Shown: piece by piece, positions 1-8,884 of the stretch | How the letters are laid out: each line of letters begins with the position of its first letter | Numbering within the stretch: the stretch's first letter is position 1 | Origin: Pseudomonadota bacterium | GTDB taxonomy: Bacteria; Pseudomonadota; Alphaproteobacteria; Rhizobiales; Hyphomicrobiaceae | DNA: 8,884 bases | NCBI GenBank assembly: GCA_021812845.1 | Contig: JAKAML010000036.1 | Span: 1 to 8,884, forward strand | Direction: 5' to 3' | Translations under genes and position numbers: made by a program | Notes under the pieces: generated by a model | Databases searched by the model: none | Seen by the model: only the letters and a program-made list of their open reading frames with translations | What the model was told of the DNA's origin: nothing

Positions 1-2495
<2,495 letters not shown>

Positions 2496-3230
2496 ATGAC
2501 CCCGACCGGTCCATCGCCAGCTTCCGCCTACGAGATCCGCCGCGGCGAGATCGAGGCCTACTTCGACCGCACGGCGGCCGCGGCGTGGCAAAGGCTCACC
2601 TCGGACGCCCCGGTCGGCGGCATCCGCGCCACCGTCCGCGCCGGCCGCGACAGGATGCGGGCGACGCTGCTGTCGTGGCTGCCCGGCGACCTTTCGGGCC
2701 GCCGCGTGCTCGACGCCGGGTGCGGCACCGGCGCATTCTCGATCGCCGCCGCCGAGCGCGGCGCCCGTGTCGTCGCCGTCGATCTCGCGCCGACCCTCGT
2801 CGGCATCGCGCGCGAACGGGCGGCAGCAGCCGGGGTTCTCGACCGCATCGCGTTCCACGCCGGCGACATGCTCTCGGCACCTGCCCTCCCGGCGGACGAC
2901 GACCGCTTCGACCACGTCGTCGCCATGGACACCCTGATCCACTACCGGCCGGACGACATGGCCGGCATGATCGCCCGCCTCGCCGCCCGCGCCGACCGCT
3001 CGCTGCTCTACACGTTCGCCCCGCGCACGCCCGCGCTCGCCGCCATGCACGCCGTCGGCCGCCTGTTCCCGCGCTCGAACCGCGCGCCGGCCATCGAGCC
3101 GGTCGGCGCCCGGCGCCTCGCCATGTCGATCGCAGCCCACCCCGGCCTCGGGCGCTGGCAGGCGGGACGCGCCGCCGACGTCGCGTCGGGGTTCTATACC
3201 TCGAGCGCCAGGGAGCTCGTCCGCACATGA
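2496..3230 (+). CDS. bchM: Magnesium-protoporphyrin IX O-methyltransferase (BchM)
   Basis: BchM transfers a methyl group from S-adenosylmethionine to the ring-C propionate of Mg-protoporphyrin IX, making the monomethyl ester used by the AcsF cyclase. The 244-residue product has the class I methyltransferase motif I VLDAGCGTGAFSIAA (residues 71-85), an acidic motif II region VVAVDL (92-97), the segment MDTLIHY (144-150), the BchM-type block FPRSNRAPAIEPV (191-203) and the terminal FYTSSARELVR. The ATG at 2496 is chosen because it follows the tandem repeat and gives a normal-length N-terminus. A GTG at 2466, in frame inside the repeat, would add ten residues with no family support. No strong Shine-Dalgarno is visible before either start, unlike the neighbouring genes. 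The 3' end overlaps lhaA by ATGA. Confidence 0.95.
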   Translation: MTPTGPSPASAYEIRRGEIEAYFDRTAAAAWQRLTSDAPVGGIRATVRAGRDRMRATLLSWLPGDLSGRRVLDAGCGTGAFSIAAAERGARVVAVDLAPTLVGIARERAAAAGVLDRIAFHAGDMLSAPALPADDDRFDHVVAMDTLIHYRPDDMAGMIARLAARADRSLLYTFAPRTPALAAMHAVGRLFPRSNRAPAIEPVGARRLAMSIAAHPGLGRWQAGRAADVASGFYTSSARELVRT

Positions 3231-4663
3231 CCGAGGTCCGCGGCAACATCCGTCAGGGACTGTTCCGGCAGGTGCTGGCGCGGGTGGTGCCGTTCGCCGA
3301 CGCCGCCACCGACGAGCTGCCGCTCGGCCGCATCCTGCGGCTGTCGCTGTTCCAGGTGTCGATCGGGCTGACCATGGTGCTGCTGACCGGCACCCTCAAC
3401 CGCGTCATCATCGTCGAGCTCGGTGTCGCGGCCGGCATCGTCGCGGTGATGATGGCGCTGCCGCTGGTGCTCGCGCCACTGCGCGCGCTGGTCGGCTTCC
3501 GTTCCGACAACTACCGCTCGTTCCTCGGGCTGCGCCGCCTGCCCTATCTCGCCCTCGGCACGATGCTCCAGTACGGCGGCCTCGCGATCATGCCGTTCGC
3601 GCTCTTGATCCTGGCCGGCGACAGCCACTGGCCGGTGTGGGTCGGCAAGATCGCCGCCGGCCTCGCCTTCCTCGTCGCCGGCGCGGGCGTGCACATCTGC
3701 CAGACCGCGGGCCTCGCGCTCGCCGCAGACATCGCGCCCGAGGACAGCCGCCCGCGCGTCGTCGCGCTGCTGCACGTCATGCTGCTCGCCGGCATGGTCG
3801 CGAGCGCCATCGTGCTGTCGGCGCTGCTGCGCGACGTGACGCCGGTCCGCCTGATCCAGGTCATCCAGGGCGCGGCGGTGGTGGTCATGGTGCTGAACAC
3901 CGTCGCGCTGTGGCGCCAGGAGCCGCGCCAGCCGCACCTGACGCGGCCCGACCTGCCGCGCCCGAGTTTCGCGCAGTCGTGGGCCGAGCTCACCCGTCGC
4001 AGCAACCCGACGCGGCTGCTCGTCGTCGTGGCGCTCGGCTCGGCCGCCTTCAACATGCAGGATATCCTGCTCGAGCCCTACGGCGGCGAGGTGCTGGCGC
4101 TCAGCGTCGGCGCCACGACGCTGCTGACGGCGCTGCTCGCCGGCGGCTCGCTGGCGGGCTTCGGCCTCGCCGCCCACAGCCTCGCCCGCGGCGGCGACGC
4201 CCACCGTCTCGCCGCCCACGGCCTGATGGCCGGCATCGCCGCCTTCACCCTCGTCATCGTCTCGGGTGCCGTCGGCTCGGCGGGACTGTTCAGGATCGCC
4301 ACCTTCCTGATCGGCTTCGGCAGCGGGTTGTTCGCCGTCGGCACGCTGACCGCGGCGATGTCACTCGCAACCAACGCGCAGTGCGGCCTCGCGGTCGGCG
4401 CGTGGGGTGCGGTCCAGGCCACCGCCACCGGCATCGCCATGGGCTCGGGCGGCGTCATCCGCGACGTCGCCTCGGGGCTCGCCCGCGACGGCGCCCTGGG
4501 ACCCGCGCTCAACGACGCGGCGGCTGGCTACGCCGTCGTCTACCAGATCGAGATCCTTCTGCTGTTCCTCGCGCTCGCTGCCATCGGGCCGCTATGCAGG
4601 CGCGGCCTCGCCGGCGACCGGGTGGAGCAGAAGCGGTTCGGACTGAGCGAGCTGCCGGGCTGA
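3227..4663 (+). CDS. lhaA: Light-harvesting complex 1 assembly protein LhaA (PucC family, MFS fold)
   Basis: LhaA is an inner-membrane protein needed for assembly of the LH1 antenna around the reaction centre, possibly by handling bacteriochlorophyll or the antenna polypeptides. The 478-residue product has about twelve hydrophobic segments (roughly 36-56, 66-84, 104-130, 138-168, 178-200, 208-228, 263-280, 292-312, 330-350, 355-380, 388-412 and 436-458). It carries the PucC-family signatures LPLGRILRLSLFQVSIG (31-47), the nearby GTLNRVIIVELGV (55-67) and APLRALVGFRSDN (83-95), and the central LLEPYGGEVL. The start overlaps the bchM stop as ATGA, with GGGAG at 3211-3215 upstream. The position between bchM and puhA is the usual place for lhaA rather than for its paralogue pucC. 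A hairpin covers the stop codon. Confidence 0.95.
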   Translation: MTEVRGNIRQGLFRQVLARVVPFADAATDELPLGRILRLSLFQVSIGLTMVLLTGTLNRVIIVELGVAAGIVAVMMALPLVLAPLRALVGFRSDNYRSFLGLRRLPYLALGTMLQYGGLAIMPFALLILAGDSHWPVWVGKIAAGLAFLVAGAGVHICQTAGLALAADIAPEDSRPRVVALLHVMLLAGMVASAIVLSALLRDVTPVRLIQVIQGAAVVVMVLNTVALWRQEPRQPHLTRPDLPRPSFAQSWAELTRRSNPTRLLVVVALGSAAFNMQDILLEPYGGEVLALSVGATTLLTALLAGGSLAGFGLAAHSLARGGDAHRLAAHGLMAGIAAFTLVIVSGAVGSAGLFRIATFLIGFGSGLFAVGTLTAAMSLATNAQCGLAVGAWGAVQATATGIAMGSGGVIRDVASGLARDGALGPALNDAAAGYAVVYQIEILLLFLALAAIGPLCRRGLAGDRVEQKRFGLSELPG

Positions 4664-4675
4664 GCCGCCCGCAGC
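4651..4675 (+). other. Hairpin spanning the lhaA stop codon
   Basis: GCTGC (4651-4655) pairs with GCAGC (4671-4675), and GGGC (4657-4660) pairs with GCCC (4667-4670). One C (4656) is bulged and the loop is six bases, TGAGCC, which includes the TGA stop of lhaA. All pairs are Watson-Crick and eight of the nine are G-C. No run of T follows, so it does not look like a classical intrinsic terminator. It may be an mRNA stability or processing element between lhaA and the puh genes, or chance pairing in GC-rich DNA. Confidence 0.5.
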
Positions 4676-4749
4676 CGGGGGCCACCGACCGAGGCCTAGG
4701 ATCGCAGAGCCGCCAATCGAGACGCCCATCAGGGACGACCAACTGAGAC

Positions 4750-4801
4750 GAGCAACAGTCAAGAGCAACAGTCGAGAGCAACAGTTTCGAGCAACACGGG
4801 C
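4750..4801 (+). repeat. Four 13-nt tandem repeats in the puhA leader
   Basis: Units begin GAGCAACA at 4750, 4763, 4776 and 4789, exactly 13 nt apart. The first two read GAGCAACAGTCRA, the third ends in TTC, and the fourth diverges after GAGCAACA. The array ends a few bases before the puhA Shine-Dalgarno sequence and is poor in structure-forming G/C runs compared with its surroundings. Copies 1 to 3 contain three consecutive A-R-N triplets (AGC AAC AGU in the RNA), the kind of sequence known to bind the distal face of Hfq. That role is inferred, not shown. Confidence 0.9.
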
Positions 4802-4803
4802 CC

Positions 4804-4810
4804 AGGGAGG
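4804..4810 (+). promoter_or_regulatory. Shine-Dalgarno sequence of puhA
   Basis: AGGGAGG sits 5 nt before the ATG at 4816. It is one of the best ribosome binding sites in the window, as expected for a structural reaction-centre subunit made in quantity, and it fixes the puhA start. Confidence 0.85.
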
Positions 4811-4815
4811 TTCAC

Positions 4816-5589
4816 ATGGAAGCCGGAGCCATCACCGAACATGTCGACGTCGCGCAGATCACGCTCTACCTGTTCTGGCTGTTCTTCGCCGGGCTCGTCA
4901 TCTACCTGCAGCGCGAGGCCCGCCGCGAAGGCTATCCCCTGCTGCGCGGCCCCCACGGCAGCGAGAAGCCCGTCGACATGATGATGCCGGCGCCGAAGAG
5001 CTTCCGCACCCTCGGCGGCCGCACCGTCGCCGCGCCCAACCCCGCCACGGCCGACAAGCGCCCGCTCAAGGCCCGGCAGGTGGCCGGCGGTCCCGGCTCG
5101 CCGTTCGTGCCGACCGGCAATCCGCTCGCCGACTGCATCGGCCCCTCGTCCTACGCCGAGCGGCCCGACATCCCCGACATCACCTTCGAGAAGAAGCCGC
5201 GCATCGTGCCGATGCGGATCGCGAGCGACTTCTCGATCGCCGACGGCGATCCCGACCCGCGCGGGATGGCGGTCCTCGGCGCCGACGGCAAGCCGGCCGG
5301 CAAGATCGTCGAGGCGTGGGTCGACCGTTCGGAGTTCATCCTGCGCTATCTCGAGATCGAGCTTCCGGGCGAGGGCGCGCGGCGCGTCATGCTGCCGGTC
5401 AATTTCTGCGAGATCGACAAGGTCGGCCGCAAGATCCGCGTCGGCGCGCTCATCGCATCGCAGTTCGCGGGCGTGCCGGCGCTGAAGTCGCCCGACCAGA
5501 TCACGTTCCTCGAGGAGGAGAAGGTCACCGCCTACTACGGCGGCGGATTGCTCTATGCGACCCCGGACAGGCAGGAGCCCGTGCTGTGA
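4816..5589 (+). CDS. puhA: Photosynthetic reaction centre H subunit (PuhA)
   Basis: PuhA caps the cytoplasmic face of the L/M reaction-centre core, is anchored by one N-terminal helix, and shapes the proton path to the secondary quinone QB. The 257-residue product has a single membrane segment at about 14-31 (ITLYLFWLFFAGLVIYLQ), followed by REGYPL, and a soluble PRC-barrel domain with the block GKIVEAWVDRSE. D170 and E173 in that block match the numbering and spacing of the proton-transfer residues known in Rhodobacter sphaeroides. The family ending AYYGGGLLYATP is present. By my alignment from memory, the surface histidines H126 and H128 of R. sphaeroides are replaced here by E125 and K127. 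The stop overlaps the GTG start of puhB. The gene has its own strong ribosome binding site after a repeat-bearing leader. Confidence 0.98.
   Translation: MEAGAITEHVDVAQITLYLFWLFFAGLVIYLQREARREGYPLLRGPHGSEKPVDMMMPAPKSFRTLGGRTVAAPNPATADKRPLKARQVAGGPGSPFVPTGNPLADCIGPSSYAERPDIPDITFEKKPRIVPMRIASDFSIADGDPDPRGMAVLGADGKPAGKIVEAWVDRSEFILRYLEIELPGEGARRVMLPVNFCEIDKVGRKIRVGALIASQFAGVPALKSPDQITFLEEEKVTAYYGGGLLYATPDRQEPVL
5573..5577 (+). promoter_or_regulatory. Shine-Dalgarno sequence deciding the GTG start of puhB
   Basis: AGGAG lies inside the 3' end of puhA, 8 nt before GTG 5586. It supports translation of puhB from this GTG, which overlaps the puhA stop as GTGA. Confidence 0.75.
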
Positions 5590-6332
5590 CCCGCGACCAT
5601 GACCGCGACTTCGACTTCGAGCCGATGCCGGGTCTGCCGGCGCCGCTGCCGGAGGGCGAGCGCCTGATCTGGCGCGGCGCCCCCGTTCCGTGGCGGCTCG
5701 CCTGGCGGGCCTGCCGGCTGCCTTGGGTCGCCGCCTACTTCGCCGCGCTCGCGACGTGGCAGGCGGTGCGCGGCTTCCGCGACGGGACGCCGCTCGCCGA
5801 GATCGGCGGCACGGCGAGCTTCACCGCGACGCTCGCCGCACTCTCCGTCGCGCTCGTCGCCGTGCTCGGCTGGACCATCGCCCGCAACACCTTCTACACC
5901 GTGACCTCGCGGCGGGTCATCGTCCGGCACGGCATTGCCATGCCGATGGCGATCAACATCCCGTTCGCCACGATTCACGGCGCCGGCTTGCGTGCGTTCG
6001 CGGACGGAACCGGCGACATCACGCTCCGCCTCGCGCCGGGCGCGCGCATCCCCCACCTGCTGCTGTGGCCCAGCGCGCGGCCGTTCAAGATGTGGCCGTC
6101 CGAGCCGATGCTGCGCGCGGTGCCGGACGGAGCCCGCGTCGCGGCCCTCGTCGCCGACGCGCTCGCCACGGCCAACGCAGCCGATCTCGCCCTCGCCGAG
6201 GCGCGGCCGGCGATCACCGTGCAGCCGGCCGCCGCGGCGCGCAAGCCGGGGCCGGGCCGGCCGGACGCCAGGAAACCCCGCGCAGCCAAGGCCCCGGCGA
6301 CCATTCCAGCCGCCACGGTGGCCGCGTCATGA
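5586..6332 (+). CDS. puhB: Photosynthetic complex assembly protein PuhB
   Basis: PuhB is an inner-membrane protein required for efficient reaction-centre assembly in Rhodobacter capsulatus. Translation from GTG 5586 gives 248 residues beginning TRDHDRDFDFEPMPGLPAP, the usual family N-terminus, followed by LPEGERLIWRG. Hydrophobic segments lie near 47-62 and 77-98. After them come the RNTFYTVTSRRVIVRHG block (100-116) and INIPFATI typical of a bacterial PH-like domain. The R. capsulatus protein has 214 residues (orf214). Here an extra C-terminal stretch from about 205 is rich in Ala, Pro, Lys and Arg (RKPGPGRPDARKPRAAKAP) and probably disordered. No ATG near the family start is available, and the first in-frame ATG codons lie further inside the gene. 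The 3' end overlaps puhC as ATGA. Confidence 0.93.
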   Translation: MTRDHDRDFDFEPMPGLPAPLPEGERLIWRGAPVPWRLAWRACRLPWVAAYFAALATWQAVRGFRDGTPLAEIGGTASFTATLAALSVALVAVLGWTIARNTFYTVTSRRVIVRHGIAMPMAINIPFATIHGAGLRAFADGTGDITLRLAPGARIPHLLLWPSARPFKMWPSEPMLRAVPDGARVAALVADALATANAADLALAEARPAITVQPAAAARKPGPGRPDARKPRAAKAPATIPAATVAAS

Positions 6333-6883
6333 CCGAGCACCGCAGCAGCCTCGCGCCGCTCCTCCGCCCCCTGGTCCGCGACGACCACGAGCGGCTGGGC
6401 TGGCGCATGGCGGGCGGCTTCGTCGCCGGCCTCCTGGTGATCTGGCTCACGGGCCAGGCGATCCACGCCCAGCGCACCGCGGAGCCGCCGCAGCCCGCGG
6501 CGACGACCGACGTCCTGCGCGCCGACGCCCTGCGCCCCGTCGCGACCCGCCTCGTGCGCTTCGCCGACGTCGGCCGCGATCTCGTCGCCCACGACGCCGA
6601 GACGGGCAGCATCGTCAAGCCGCTCGGCTTCGAGAAGGACGGCTTCGTCGTGTCGATCGTGCGCAGCCACGACCGCGAGCGGAAACGCCTCGGCCTCGCA
6701 TCCGGCGCACCCTACCGCCTGACGCGGTGGGACAACGGCCAGATCCTGCTCGAGGACACCCTGACCGGCGCCCAGATCGAGTTCACCGCCTTCGGCGCGA
6801 CCAACGTCGCCGCCGTCGCGAGCCTGCTCGGCGCCGGGCTCGACGCACCGCCATCAACCGCCAGCAGTCCGGGGAGGCCATGA
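6329..6883 (+). CDS. puhC: Photosynthetic complex assembly protein PuhC
   Basis: PuhC is a small membrane-anchored protein that assists organisation of the reaction centre-LH1 core in Rhodobacter capsulatus. The 184-residue product has a basic N-terminus, one membrane segment at about 28-44 ([17 protein letters not shown]), a short Pro/Ala linker and a periplasmic domain. That domain has the family pattern [33 protein letters not shown], then [20 protein letters not shown] and [13 protein letters not shown]. The Arg-rich segment followed by YRLTRWxxG is the best diagnostic. The start is set by the ATGA overlap with puhB. The last ten residues or so ([11 protein letters not shown]) look like a low-complexity tail, and their DNA holds the ribosome binding site of the next gene. 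Confidence 0.92.
   Translation: MTEHRSSLAPLLRPLVRDDHERLGWRMAGGFVAGLLVIWLTGQAIHAQRTAEPPQPAATTDVLRADALRPVATRLVRFADVGRDLVAHDAETGSIVKPLGFEKDGFVVSIVRSHDRERKRLGLASGAPYRLTRWDNGQILLEDTLTGAQIEFTAFGATNVAAVASLLGAGLDAPPSTASSPGRP
6871..6877 (+). promoter_or_regulatory. Shine-Dalgarno sequence deciding the bciE start
   Basis: GGGGAGG lies at the end of puhC and is followed by two consecutive ATG codons (6880 and 6883). The spacer is 2 nt to the first and 5 nt to the second, so the second ATG is preferred. Confidence 0.7.
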
Positions 6884-7170
6884 TGCCGAGACGATCGTTC
6901 GAGGTGGCGTGCACCGTGCGCGTCATCAATACCTCCGAGAGCCTCGAAGCGCATGTCGAACTCGCCGACGGGATCGCCGTCGGGCCGGGCGACGAGGTGC
7001 ACGTCAACGGCGCCGCGATCGTGGTGCCGTTCGGCGAGACCGTGACGCTCGAGCGCACCGCCACCGTCACCCGCGCCGGCGCGGTGGAGCGTCTGTGGAC
7101 GCGGCTCACCGGCGACCTCGAGTTCATGGAGCTCTGCGAGTTCAGCTTCTCGTCCGGGAGGAAGCTATGA
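6883..7170 (+). CDS. bciE: Small protein upstream of acsF, probable cyclase accessory subunit BciE
   Basis: Alphaproteobacterial oxygen-dependent cyclases need, besides AcsF, the small protein BciE, which as I recall is encoded immediately upstream of acsF. This gene has that position and size: 95 residues from ATG 6883, or 96 from ATG 6880. No membrane segment or signal peptide is evident. The protein looks rich in beta strands ([44 protein letters not shown]) and ends [17 protein letters not shown]. Cys at 10 and 85 are the only cysteines, so there is no metal-binding motif. It overlaps the puhC stop by one base and acsF by ATGA, with the acsF ribosome binding site inside its end, so it should be cotranslated with acsF. 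The name rests mainly on context and size. A conserved hypothetical protein of other function remains possible. Confidence 0.72.
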   Translation: MPRRSFEVACTVRVINTSESLEAHVELADGIAVGPGDEVHVNGAAIVVPFGETVTLERTATVTRAGAVERLWTRLTGDLEFMELCEFSFSSGRKL

Positions 7171-8234
7171 CCATAGAAAACCTGTCACTGACCTCGGCCG
7201 ACACCACCCGCACCGCGCAGGAGGACACGCTCCTCGCGCCGCGATTCTACACGACCGATTTCGACGAGCTCGACAGGCTCGATGTCAGCTCGGTCCGCGC
7301 CGAGTGGGACGACTTGATCGCCGAGATGCGCTCCGACCCCAACAAGGGCCACTTCAAGCGGAACGACGACTGGGACAAGGTGGACCTGATGGCGATGCCG
7401 GAAGGGCTCCGCAAGGAGTTCATCGACTTCCTGGTGTCGTCGCTGACCGCCGAGTTCTCGGGCTGCGTGCTCTACGCGGAGATGAAGCGGCGCGGCAAGA
7501 ACCCCGACGTCTGCGAGCTGTTCCGCCTGATGGCGCGCGACGAGGCGCGTCACGCCGGCTTCATCAACGACACGCTGAAGGACTTCGGCCTCGGCATCGA
7601 CCTCGGCTACCTGACGCGGACCAAGAAGTACACGTTCTTCAAGCCCAAGTTCATCTACTACGCGACCTACCTCTCCGAGAAGATCGGCTACGCCCGCTAC
7701 ATCACCATCTTCCGTCACCTCCAGCAGCATCCGGAGCGGCGCATCCATCCGATCTTCAAGTGGTTCGAGAAGTGGTGCAACGACGAGTTCCGCCACGGCG
7801 AGGCGTTCGCGCTGCTGATGCGGGCCAATCCGCAGACCATCACCGGGCTGAACCGGCTGTGGGTCCGCTTCTTCCTGCTTGCGGTGTTCGCCACCATGTA
7901 CGTCCGCGACCACGCCCGGCCGCACTTCCACGCGGCGCTCGGCCTCGATCCGACCGACTACGACATGCGCGTGTTCCGCGTCACCACCGAGATCACGCGG
8001 CAGGTGTTCCCGCTGACCCTCGACATCGAGAACCCGAGTTTCCTCGAGGGGCTCGAGAAGCTCAGGCGAATCAACGAGCGCGTTGCCGCCGCCGGCGCGC
8101 GCGGCGGCATCGCGGGCCGGCTCGGCAAGATCGGCCTCGCCGCCTCCGCGGCAGCGACCTTCGTGCGGCTCTACCTGATGACGCCGAAGGAGAATGCGCT
8201 TCCCGAAAAGAGCCGGCTGATGCCGGCCTGGTGA
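7167..8234 (+). CDS. acsF: Magnesium-protoporphyrin IX monomethyl ester (oxidative) cyclase, AcsF
   Basis: AcsF is the diiron enzyme that uses O2 and electrons to form the isocyclic ring E, converting Mg-protoporphyrin IX monomethyl ester to divinyl protochlorophyllide. The 355-residue product has the family length. Iron ligands of the ferritin-like four-helix core are visible as E96 (TAEFSG), E126 and H129 in RDEARHAGF, and E207 and H210 in [10 protein letters not shown]. Other family blocks are [10 protein letters not shown] near the N-terminus, [26 protein letters not shown] cut across 154-179, and [12 protein letters not shown]. The start overlaps bciE by ATGA, with GGGAGGA at 7156-7162. 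No anaerobic cyclase gene (bchE) is visible in this window, which says nothing about the rest of the genome. Confidence 0.98.
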   Translation: MTIENLSLTSADTTRTAQEDTLLAPRFYTTDFDELDRLDVSSVRAEWDDLIAEMRSDPNKGHFKRNDDWDKVDLMAMPEGLRKEFIDFLVSSLTAEFSGCVLYAEMKRRGKNPDVCELFRLMARDEARHAGFINDTLKDFGLGIDLGYLTRTKKYTFFKPKFIYYATYLSEKIGYARYITIFRHLQQHPERRIHPIFKWFEKWCNDEFRHGEAFALLMRANPQTITGLNRLWVRFFLLAVFATMYVRDHARPHFHAALGLDPTDYDMRVFRVTTEITRQVFPLTLDIENPSFLEGLEKLRRINERVAAAGARGGIAGRLGKIGLAASAAATFVRLYLMTPKENALPEKSRLMPAW

Positions 8235-8243
8235 GGTCACGAG

Positions 8244-8884
8244 ATGCACGAGCACGCACTCGCGGTGGCCGCGGCCATCCTCCTCTGGTGGGCGTCCACC
8301 GGGGCGATCATCTATCTCGATGGTCTCCACCGGCGCACCTTCCGCTGGAGCATGGCCGCGGCGACGCTCGTCGCACTCGTCGCATTGGGGAGCGTCACGG
8401 TGCTGCGCGACACGACCACTCCCGCGGCCGCCTACGGCGCCTTCGCCGCCGGGCTCGCCGCCTGGGGCTGGCAGACCATGTCGTTCTACATGGGCTACAT
8501 CACCGGACCGCGGAAGACACCCTGCCCGCCCGGCCTCGCCGGCTGGCCGCGCTTCCTCGCCGCCGCCTCGACCAACGTCTCGCACGAGGCCGCCATCGCC
8601 GCCGGCGCGCTGCTGATCGCGACGCTCGCCGGCGACGGCGTCAACCAGGTCGCGCTCTGGACCTACCTCGTGCTGTGGTGGATGCACCTCTCCGGCAAGC
8701 TCAACGTCTATCTCGGCGTGCCGAACCTGTCGGAGGAATACTTCCCGCCCCATCTCGCCTACCTGGCCAGCTACTGGACTCGCCGCCCGCCCAGCGGCTT
8801 CTTCCTGCCCTCGGTCTCGGTGGCCACATTGCTTGCGGCCATGCTCTGGGCGGCGGCGGCGACCCACGGTGCCGCGCCGGCCGG
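8244..8884 (+). CDS. puhE: Photosynthetic complex assembly protein PuhE, 3' end outside window
   Basis: PuhE is a polytopic membrane protein implicated in reaction-centre and pigment assembly in Rhodobacter capsulatus. The frame from ATG 8244 stays open to the last base, giving 213 residues and two extra bases, so the C-terminus is missing (relatives are about 260-275 residues). GAGG at 8233-8236 lies 7 nt before the ATG, and the gap after acsF is only 9 bp. Hydrophobic segments lie near 6-25, 35-53, 62-84, 113-130, 136-150 and 188-207. The best family marks are TNVSHEAAIA (110-119) and the block LSGKLNVYLGVPNLSEEYFP (149-168) followed by PHLAYLASY. The gene order acsF-puhE is common in alphaproteobacterial clusters. 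Confidence 0.92.
   Translation, partial: MHEHALAVAAAILLWWASTGAIIYLDGLHRRTFRWSMAAATLVALVALGSVTVLRDTTTPAAAYGAFAAGLAAWGWQTMSFYMGYITGPRKTPCPPGLAGWPRFLAAASTNVSHEAAIAAGALLIATLAGDGVNQVALWTYLVLWWMHLSGKLNVYLGVPNLSEEYFPPHLAYLASYWTRRPPSGFFLPSVSVATLLAAMLWAAAATHGAAPA

Larger units (their letters stand above)
4664..4815 (+). other. lhaA-puhA intergenic region and puhA leader
   Basis: This 152-bp gap is the only sizeable non-coding stretch in the window. It begins in the 3' arm of the hairpin over the lhaA stop, continues with GC-rich sequence lacking any open frame I would call a gene, and ends in a region visibly richer in A with four 13-nt repeats, followed by the puhA ribosome binding site. I see no convincing -35/-10 pair. 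No TGT-N12-ACA site of the PpsR/CrtJ type is possible, because the trinucleotide TGT does not occur in it. Confidence 0.7.

Noticed and set aside
4651..4690. Intrinsic terminator after lhaA
   Set aside because: The hairpin is real on paper, but the following bases are GC-rich with no T-run, so a classical terminator is not supported.
4664..4815. PpsR/CrtJ operator (TGT-N12-ACA) or sigma-70 promoter before puhA
   Set aside because: TGT does not occur in the gap, so no such operator is possible, and no convincing -35/-10 pair could be seen. Transcription probably reads through from upstream, but a weak or unusual promoter cannot be excluded.
6292..6329. PATIPAAT at the PuhB end resembles PATLPAAT in the BchH tail, suggesting a shared mobile repeat
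   Set aside because: The DNA differs at most third positions, and both are short low-complexity Ala/Pro/Thr stretches, so chance similarity is more likely.
7185..8867. 560-codon open frame on the - strand across acsF and puhE
   Set aside because: Antisense shadow of two recognised genes. Its Glu/Arg/Gly-rich translation reflects the codon bias of the + strand, with no recognisable domain.

Overview
This window is a piece of an alphaproteobacterial photosynthesis gene cluster. All recognised genes lie on the + strand in the order bchH(3' part)-bchL-bchM-lhaA-puhA-puhB-puhC-bciE-acsF-puhE(5' part). Base composition is very GC-rich (roughly 70 %, judged by eye) with strong G/C third-position codon use throughout. 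The bacteriochlorophyll genes, the reaction-centre H subunit and the Puh assembly proteins point to a purple or aerobic anoxygenic phototroph with a type-II reaction centre. The oxygen-dependent cyclase acsF, preceded by a small bciE-like gene, fits an alphaproteobacterium able to make bacteriochlorophyll in the presence of oxygen. Genus cannot be fixed from this sequence alone.

Layout. Positions 1-1542 carry the C-terminal part of BchH (Mg-chelatase large subunit), ending in an unusual repetitive tail. It overlaps bchL (1539-2453, dark-operative protochlorophyllide reductase iron protein) by ATGA. A triplicated 16-bp repeat links bchL to bchM (2496-3230, Mg-protoporphyrin IX methyltransferase). 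lhaA (3227-4663, PucC-family antenna assembly) overlaps bchM by ATGA. A 152-bp gap (4664-4815), the only sizeable non-coding stretch, has a hairpin at its left edge and four 13-nt repeats just before the puhA Shine-Dalgarno sequence. Then follow puhA (4816-5589), puhB (5586-6332), puhC (6329-6883), bciE (6883-7170), acsF (7167-8234) and puhE (8244 to the window end), mostly joined by 1-4 nt stop/start overlaps.

How the genes work together. BchH helps insert Mg into protoporphyrin IX, BchM methylates the product, and AcsF with BciE closes the fifth ring using O2. BchL then feeds electrons to the reduction of protochlorophyllide. LhaA, PuhA, PuhB, PuhC and PuhE assemble the pigment into light-harvesting complex 1 and the reaction centre. 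The tight overlaps indicate cotranscription and translational coupling, probably as the end of a bch-puh superoperon whose promoters lie upstream of this window.

Novelty. The gene content is a known system. The unusual features are small: short tandem repeats at or next to three gene boundaries (bchH tail, bchL/bchM junction, puhA leader), a hairpin over the lhaA stop codon, a CxxC pair in the BchL N-terminus, and a basic tail on PuhB.
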